A stretch of DNA of 64,000 nt from Pseudomonas sp. B21-056. GTDB taxonomy: Bacteria > Pseudomonadota > Gammaproteobacteria > Pseudomonadales > Pseudomonadaceae. The notes below the pieces were generated by a model. It was not told where the DNA came from, searched no databases, and saw only the letters and a list, made by a program, of their open reading frames with translations. Of this stretch, positions 59,314 to 64,000 are shown in pieces; the first letter of the stretch is position 1; every line of letters starts with the position of its first letter. The stretch covers positions 5,580,001-5,644,000 of the forward strand of contig NZ_CP087203.1 of assembly GCF_026016325.1 (NCBI RefSeq), in the 5' to 3' direction. The translations under genes were made by a program, and so were the position numbers.

Positions 59314-60933
59314 CTATTCCAGCAAGAGGTGACGGGCGAGCCCTTCGATATAGTCTTCGTCCTGGCCATTGGGGTGAGCTTCAAAGGCCAGGTGCAAATA
59401 TTCATGAGTCAGGTCGAGACGGTCCTGCAGCGACAGCACGCCACGGACGTAGATGCGTTGGCGCTCGCGGTCGACGTAGGGCCGACCGAAAGCGACGCGG
59501 CACACCGCGAATGAGCTGATTTCGTTGTAGCCCACTTCGCTTTCCAACCTGGAACGCCAGCCTCGGCGCTGCTTGAGCAGCCAGTCCTGGGCGGCCGGCA
59601 GCGCCTCGCAGGACGCCACCGGATTGTCCCAGCGGCTGAGGCTGGCACGCGGATAGGCATGCAACAGAATGGCGTCGTAGCGTTGGCCGGCGTTGGCTTG
59701 TTCCACGGCTTGCAGCCAGGACAGTTTGTCCGGGCCGGGTTGGTCGGAGTGGTAGGTGACATCGGTGCCGGCCAGCACCAGATCGCTGGTCCAGGCCGCA
59801 ATGGCGCGAGCTTCCGGTGCCGCCGGGCGTGGGGCGACGCGCTGGCGATGGCTGCTGTCGTCGATGCTCAGGCAATCGCCGTTGCGCTGGGCGTTTTGCA
59901 GCAGGTAGGTGCGGATCGCCACGGCCAGGGCCTTGGCCGCTTCGGCGGGCTCGGCCTTGGCCTCGCGTTGCAGGACCCGGGCGACGTACTCCTCCCGATC
60001 CAGTCGCGCCACCAGCTTGCCGGGCGTCAGGAACAGCTCGCCATCGCTGTGGATATCCAACTGGTTGCCGTTGGTGAACTCGACACGGTAGTCGCCGCGC
60101 AATTGACCCGGCGAGGCGGGCTGGCTGCCCGACATGACCCGCTGCAACGGATAACGGGCAAACAGCCCCACTTCCACGCAGCGCCCGGTTTCGGCCGGCC
60201 ATTGCGCCGGCAATGCCGTGGCCAGACCGTCACCGAACACCCTCAGGACCTGCTGGCTGGTGCCACGCCCACCGGCCCACACGGGTGTGCCGTCAGCCAG
60301 CCAACCGGCGAAACCGCCCTGACGCGACGAAGGTCCCTGTTCGCCCAGCCAGCTCCAGGTCTTGACCCGCAAACGACTGCCCAGTTGCCCGACGAGACGA
60401 CCATCCGCCGCGTTGAGCACCACGTCCAGCAACACCCGACGGGCCTGGTCCTGGGCCGGTAACACAGCCAGCGCCTTGAGCAACTGCGCGACGGGCACCT
60501 GCTTCTGAGGTTGCAGGGTCGGCAGGTCCAGCAGCCACGCCGGCGCCTGGCGGGCCTGCCAGTAGTCGCGCCAACCGGCGGCCGAAAGACCGAGCCGCTG
60601 CGGTTCGAAATACAAGCCGCAGGATTTCACCAGCGCCTGATCGCGACCGATGCTTTTCCCGGCGCTGCAGCAGTAGACCTCTTCCTTCGACTCCCCACGG
60701 CACTCATAGGCCGGCTCGTGGGCATCGGTGTCCACCAGCCACGCGTAGACGAACAGCTTCCACAGACTGCCCAGCGGTGTCTGCAGGGAATCGGGCAACG
60801 GCTGGCGATCCAGCACCTGGGTCTGGCTCACCCGCAGCAACTGGCCGTCGAAGGCCAGACGCAACGGTTCGTCCTGCGCTGTCGCCAGCACAGGAATCAA
60901 GCACAACAACCATCCAACCCACAGCTTGCGCAT
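59314..60933 (-). CDS. yfaQ: DUF2300 periplasmic protein with SpoIID-like domain (YfaQ)
   Basis: The 539-aa protein has a signal peptide (cleavage after ATA), an N-terminal half of the DUF2300 type with several Cys (YECRGESKEEVYCCSAGKS), then a SpoIID-like segment (REEYVARVLQREAKAEPAEA, KALAVAIRTYLL). A transpeptidase- or amidase-like role on cell wall has been suggested for the SpoIID fold, but is unproven here. It lies 1 nt after the end of yfaS. Confidence 0.85.
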   Translation of the reverse strand: MRKLWVGWLLCLIPVLATAQDEPLRLAFDGQLLRVSQTQVLDRQPLPDSLQTPLGSLWKLFVYAWLVDTDAHEPAYECRGESKEEVYCCSAGKSIGRDQALVKSCGLYFEPQRLGLSAAGWRDYWQARQAPAWLLDLPTLQPQKQVPVAQLLKALAVLPAQDQARRVLLDVVLNAADGRLVGQLGSRLRVKTWSWLGEQGPSSRQGGFAGWLADGTPVWAGGRGTSQQVLRVFGDGLATALPAQWPAETGRCVEVGLFARYPLQRVMSGSQPASPGQLRGDYRVEFTNGNQLDIHSDGELFLTPGKLVARLDREEYVARVLQREAKAEPAEAAKALAVAIRTYLLQNAQRNGDCLSIDDSSHRQRVAPRPAAPEARAIAAWTSDLVLAGTDVTYHSDQPGPDKLSWLQAVEQANAGQRYDAILLHAYPRASLSRWDNPVASCEALPAAQDWLLKQRRGWRSRLESEVGYNEISSFAVCRVAFGRPYVDRERQRIYVRGVLSLQDRLDLTHEYLHLAFEAHPNGQDEDYIEGLARHLLLE

Positions 60934-60934
60934 G

Positions 60935-63900
60935 TCAGTTGACCGTGACCTGACCAAGTGCCGGTTTCTTTTCCCAGGCCTGATTCTGTGGCGCGTAGAC
61001 CTGAGTGAAGCGTACCGGTGGCAGGTTGAACTGGCCTTTCTGGGAGAAACGCACCAGATGTCGCAGGCGCAGTTCGCCACTGAGGGCATCCACCGGCACC
61101 GCATAAGCCATCTGGCCCGGTTCGAAGCGCGCCTTTTCCAGCGACGTCGGTTCGCTGCCGGCTTTGCCCAGCAACTGGATGCCCCAGGTGGTGCGTTCCA
61201 CGTCGGCGCCCGGCGGCAACGGCACTTCGAGCATGCCGTAGCGCAGCGGTATGCTGGCCTTGCTGTTGATCATCACTTCATCCAGGTAGAGGCTGTCGCT
61301 GGACAACGGCTTGTTGCCCACAGCCTCAAGCGTGAAGGTAAAGGCATCGCCGCCCGGTACCAGGCGCGACAGCCGACGGGTGATGGACACCGCCATCGGT
61401 GCCACCGGCGGTTGCTGGCTCTGGAAGCTCAGTGCCGCTTGCAATGGACGCTCCTGCGCACCACTGAGGGTCAGCGTCGTCGGCAACTGCGCACCCTGCC
61501 ACTGCCAGTAGGTTTCCCCAGTGGCGCCCTGACGGGCTTTCCAGCCTTCGCCCGGGGCCAGGGCCACGGCCGGCGAAGCCTGCTCGATGCTGCGCTGCAA
61601 CCAGGTCAGGGCCAGGGCCCGTTCCAGGGTGGATTGCTGTGGCAACAGACGCTCCAGCAGCGCGGCGGATCGGGCCTGATCGAAGGTTTGCAACGACAGC
61701 ACCAGGGCCTGGACAAACGGCTGGAGGCTGACGTCCAGTTGTTGCTGGGCGGCAGCCAGTTGACGGTTGAAGGCATCCGGCAGCGGCACTTTCGCCTGTT
61801 TGGCGAGGGCTGCGGTCAGTACGCGAGCGCTGGCCAGACCCACGGACGAATCCGGCGCGTTCATGACCAGGCTGTCATCGCCATTGTCCATCACGCCCTC
61901 GGCGCTGCCCGCACCGGCCTTGGCCAGATCGTCCATCAGGCCGCTGAGCAAGGTGTTCACCGGCAGTTGCATCTGCTTGGCGAACGACAGGATCAGCGCA
62001 CGTTGCAACAACGGCGTATCACCGGCCTGCTTGGCGTAGACCTCCAGCACGCGCTGCCAGTGTTCCGGTGGCAGGCTGATGTCCAGCGCCTTGCTGGCGT
62101 GCCAGTCGGCGTAGTAGGCGTAGGCGGTCAGGAAGGCATCCGGCTCGCCGTCCTGGCCCCACCAGGTGAAGCTAGCCGATGGACCGGCCATCTGCACCAG
62201 GCGCAAGCGGCTGTTCTGCATGATCAGGCGCAAGCGGTCGCGGGTCTGGGAGTCCGAGGCCAGGGTCGGGTAAGCGATGCTCAACGGCAGCAGACGGCTG
62301 GCGGTCTGCTCGACGCCACCGTAGGGGTAGCTCAACAGGTCATCCAGGGCGGAACGGAACAGCGCTTGCGGGCTGTCGTCCAGACGCAGACGGATATCGC
62401 TGGCGTCGCTCGGCAAGGTCAGCGGCGTGTCGCCGGCGGCCACGTCGAGACGCTGGCTCTGTGTGACCTGCCAACCATTGCCACTGCCGTTCAGGTGAAC
62501 GGCCAGGGCGTCCTGGGTTTCACCGTTCAACTGCAACTGGACGCTGAGGTCGCCGCTGCTCAACTCCATGGCCGGCAGTGCCACATAGTTGATGCCTTTT
62601 TTCAGGTCCGCCACCACGCGTTGCTCGGCACCGGCGTAACGGATCAGCAGTTCCGCCTTCAGCGGTTTATCCGATTGGCTGAACGCGAACAGGCCCAGTT
62701 GCGGCTTGTCGCCCGTGCGGAAACGGGTCGGGCCGCTCCACTTCAGGTACAGCGGTTTTTCCGAAGCGATGAATTGCTTTTTCTGACCGACCTGGCCGTC
62801 GTCGGAGATGGCCTTGGCGGTGATGCGCCAGCGGGTCAGCGAGTCCGGCATCTTGAAGGTGAAGCGGGCCTTGCCGTTGGCGTCGGTGACCAGCTCCGGC
62901 TGCCAGGCGGCCGTGTCGACGTCTTCACGACGCGGCCGCTCCAGCACCTTGACGCCGCGCTCGCTGCGGTTGGCCTTGCCCGGTGCACCCGGGCTGCCGG
63001 GCAGCGCCACGTCGTAGCTGATGAACGACAGGCTGGCGCTGGTGCGCACGTTGTTGCGGCGCGGGTGATAGAAGAACTGATCGATGGTCGGCGCCACTTC
63101 CGGTTGCAGGGCATAGACCATTTCGTCCACGACACTGACCGTCAGGTGCGCCGGGATCGCCTTGCCGGCGAACTGGGTGCTCAGGTCCACGGTCACCGTG
63201 TCGCCGGGCCGGTAGGTGGCCTTGTCGGTGACGACCGCGACGTCGATCTGCGGCGTAATCACCTTGATACCGGCGTTCTGGAAGCTGTACTGGCCGCCCT
63301 TGGTGTACAGCACCGAGAAGGTCATGTTCGGCGCAAAGTTGTCTTTCACCGGGATACGGGCGCGGTATTGGGTCGGGCTGAGGCTTTCCATCTTCAGCCA
63401 GTCGCCGCCCTTGGACAGCAGCGCCGTGGCCTCGACCTTGTCCCGCTCCAGGGACAGCAGCGCATCGCTGACCGGTTCCGGGAAGGTGATCAGCGCCAGC
63501 GCTTCGTCACCGGCCTTGTATTCCGCCTTGTCGAGGACGATCTCGACCGTGCCCGGCACGGCCTTGATGCCTTCGCCAGTCACCGCATGCGCGGCGGCGC
63601 CGATGACCCGGCCGTGATCGTCCTTGAGGGTCAGGTTGTAGGTGCCGGGACGGTCAAAAGCCACGGTGAAGCCCTTGTCCTTGGCCGTCAGCTTGCCTTC
63701 GCCGGTGCTCTGGTCTTCCAGGCGCACCCAGGCGTAGCCGGCCGGCGTCACGGCCTTGCTCTGTTCAGTGCCGCCTTCATTGACGTAGCTGAACGCGACC
63801 TTCTCGCCGGCCGCACTGAAACGCTGGCGAGCGCTCAGGCGGAAATTCGCGGCGCCGCGGTCGATAAGGATTTCCTTGGTGGTCTTGACCCGATACGCCG

Positions 63901-64000
63901 CGCCATCGCTGGCAAACACGGTCAGCGTGTAGCGGCTCGGTTTGTCGGCGGCCGGCAGTTCGAGCGTCGCGACACCCTGGTCATCGGTGGTCACTTCGCT
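60935..64000 (-). CDS. yfaS: Alpha-2-macroglobulin-like protein (YfaS), C-terminal part
   Basis: The frame is open to the window edge; about 1,021 residues of a protein of roughly 1,500 are seen. They show MG-type beta domains (TVVDEMVYAL-like SVVDEMVYALQPEV, WQPELVTDANGKARFTFKMP) and the A2M helical domain with YPYGGVEQTASRLLPL. At the thioester site C-x-E-Q is G-V-E-Q, so there is no thioester and capture must be non-covalent. It is expected to be periplasmic and membrane-anchored and to trap proteases during host or contact attack. Confidence 0.9.
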   Translation of the reverse strand, partial: SEVTTDDQGVATLELPAADKPSRYTLTVFASDGAAYRVKTTKEILIDRGAANFRLSARQRFSAAGEKVAFSYVNEGGTEQSKAVTPAGYAWVRLEDQSTGEGKLTAKDKGFTVAFDRPGTYNLTLKDDHGRVIGAAAHAVTGEGIKAVPGTVEIVLDKAEYKAGDEALALITFPEPVSDALLSLERDKVEATALLSKGGDWLKMESLSPTQYRARIPVKDNFAPNMTFSVLYTKGGQYSFQNAGIKVITPQIDVAVVTDKATYRPGDTVTVDLSTQFAGKAIPAHLTVSVVDEMVYALQPEVAPTIDQFFYHPRRNNVRTSASLSFISYDVALPGSPGAPGKANRSERGVKVLERPRREDVDTAAWQPELVTDANGKARFTFKMPDSLTRWRITAKAISDDGQVGQKKQFIASEKPLYLKWSGPTRFRTGDKPQLGLFAFSQSDKPLKAELLIRYAGAEQRVVADLKKGINYVALPAMELSSGDLSVQLQLNGETQDALAVHLNGSGNGWQVTQSQRLDVAAGDTPLTLPSDASDIRLRLDDSPQALFRSALDDLLSYPYGGVEQTASRLLPLSIAYPTLASDSQTRDRLRLIMQNSRLRLVQMAGPSASFTWWGQDGEPDAFLTAYAYYADWHASKALDISLPPEHWQRVLEVYAKQAGDTPLLQRALILSFAKQMQLPVNTLLSGLMDDLAKAGAGSAEGVMDNGDDSLVMNAPDSSVGLASARVLTAALAKQAKVPLPDAFNRQLAAAQQQLDVSLQPFVQALVLSLQTFDQARSAALLERLLPQQSTLERALALTWLQRSIEQASPAVALAPGEGWKARQGATGETYWQWQGAQLPTTLTLSGAQERPLQAALSFQSQQPPVAPMAVSITRRLSRLVPGGDAFTFTLEAVGNKPLSSDSLYLDEVMINSKASIPLRYGMLEVPLPPGADVERTTWGIQLLGKAGSEPTSLEKARFEPGQMAYAVPVDALSGELRLRHLVRFSQKGQFNLPPVRFTQVYAPQNQAWEKKPALGQVTVN

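Overview
The window is chromosomal DNA from a fluorescent Pseudomonas (P. fluorescens-type). I base this on the high GC content, on REP palindromes built on TATCGCGAGCAGGCTCGCTCCCA, on longer GTGGCGAGGGA-type inverted repeats between genes, and on gene sets typical of the genus (DedA-mtfA-ppa, small DUF3077/DUF6124 proteins, yjfIJKLMC, yfaPQS). No rRNA or tRNA gene was seen.

Layout. (1) 1-3.2 kb: core genes, namely the end of a DedA protein, mtfA, ppa and an S24-type phage-like repressor. (2) 3.9-15.4 kb: an accessory, partly decayed defence zone. It holds a four-gene minus-strand operon (C5-cytosine methyltransferase, small protein, McrB-like AAA+ NTPase, McrC-like nuclease), a frameshifted Vsr repair endonuclease, a complete DarG antitoxin behind a beheaded DarT toxin, an orphan HipB-like antitoxin, and fragments of AlbA/RecG-like, RhuM and GNAT genes. 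Three DUF3077/DUF6124 genes in this zone each follow a roughly 200-nt leader. The three leaders share a fold supported by compensatory changes, and each carries three mutually complementary segments. (3) 15.7-26.0 kb: a minus-strand amino-acid cluster (aldehyde dehydrogenase, homoserine dehydrogenase, Lrp and LysR regulators, threonine-synthase-like enzyme, permease, trans-sulfuration PLP enzyme). It looks like a homoserine-utilisation locus. A 1,863-nt group II intron sits inside it, exactly within a REP palindrome. (4) 26.5-33.0 kb: an Rhs toxin with a predicted ADP-ribosyltransferase tip, its immunity gene, a second immunity copy broken by one stop codon, and an orphan toxin-tail/immunity pair. 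(5) 33.4-46.4 kb: a compact ten-gene biosynthetic operon that I do not recognise. It encodes a class III aminotransferase, an A-T-E NRPS, an EamA exporter, a GNAT acetyltransferase, an Fe-S/FrhB-type flavoprotein, an EPSP-synthase-like enolpyruvyl transferase, an MDR dehydrogenase, an A-T protein, a free condensation domain and a thioesterase. (6) 46.6-52.5 kb: a phospholipid operon resembling E. coli ynbABCD, with two extra genes. (7) 52.7-58.3 kb: the yjfIJKLMC set with a potassium-channel-like gene inserted, preceded by two identical 12-bp palindromes. (8) 58.5-64 kb: yfaP-yfaQ-yfaS, with yfaS running off the window.

How the genes work together. Most genes of region 5 overlap by 1-8 nt and probably form one transcript. 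It would make, activate and join two unusual amino acids, release the product and export it. The strongest candidates for something undescribed are this cluster and the triplicated leader RNA. The defence zone shows repeated loss of the toxic or nucleolytic partner while antitoxin or modification genes remain. All functional calls come from reading the sequence and recalling protein families; no database search was run.
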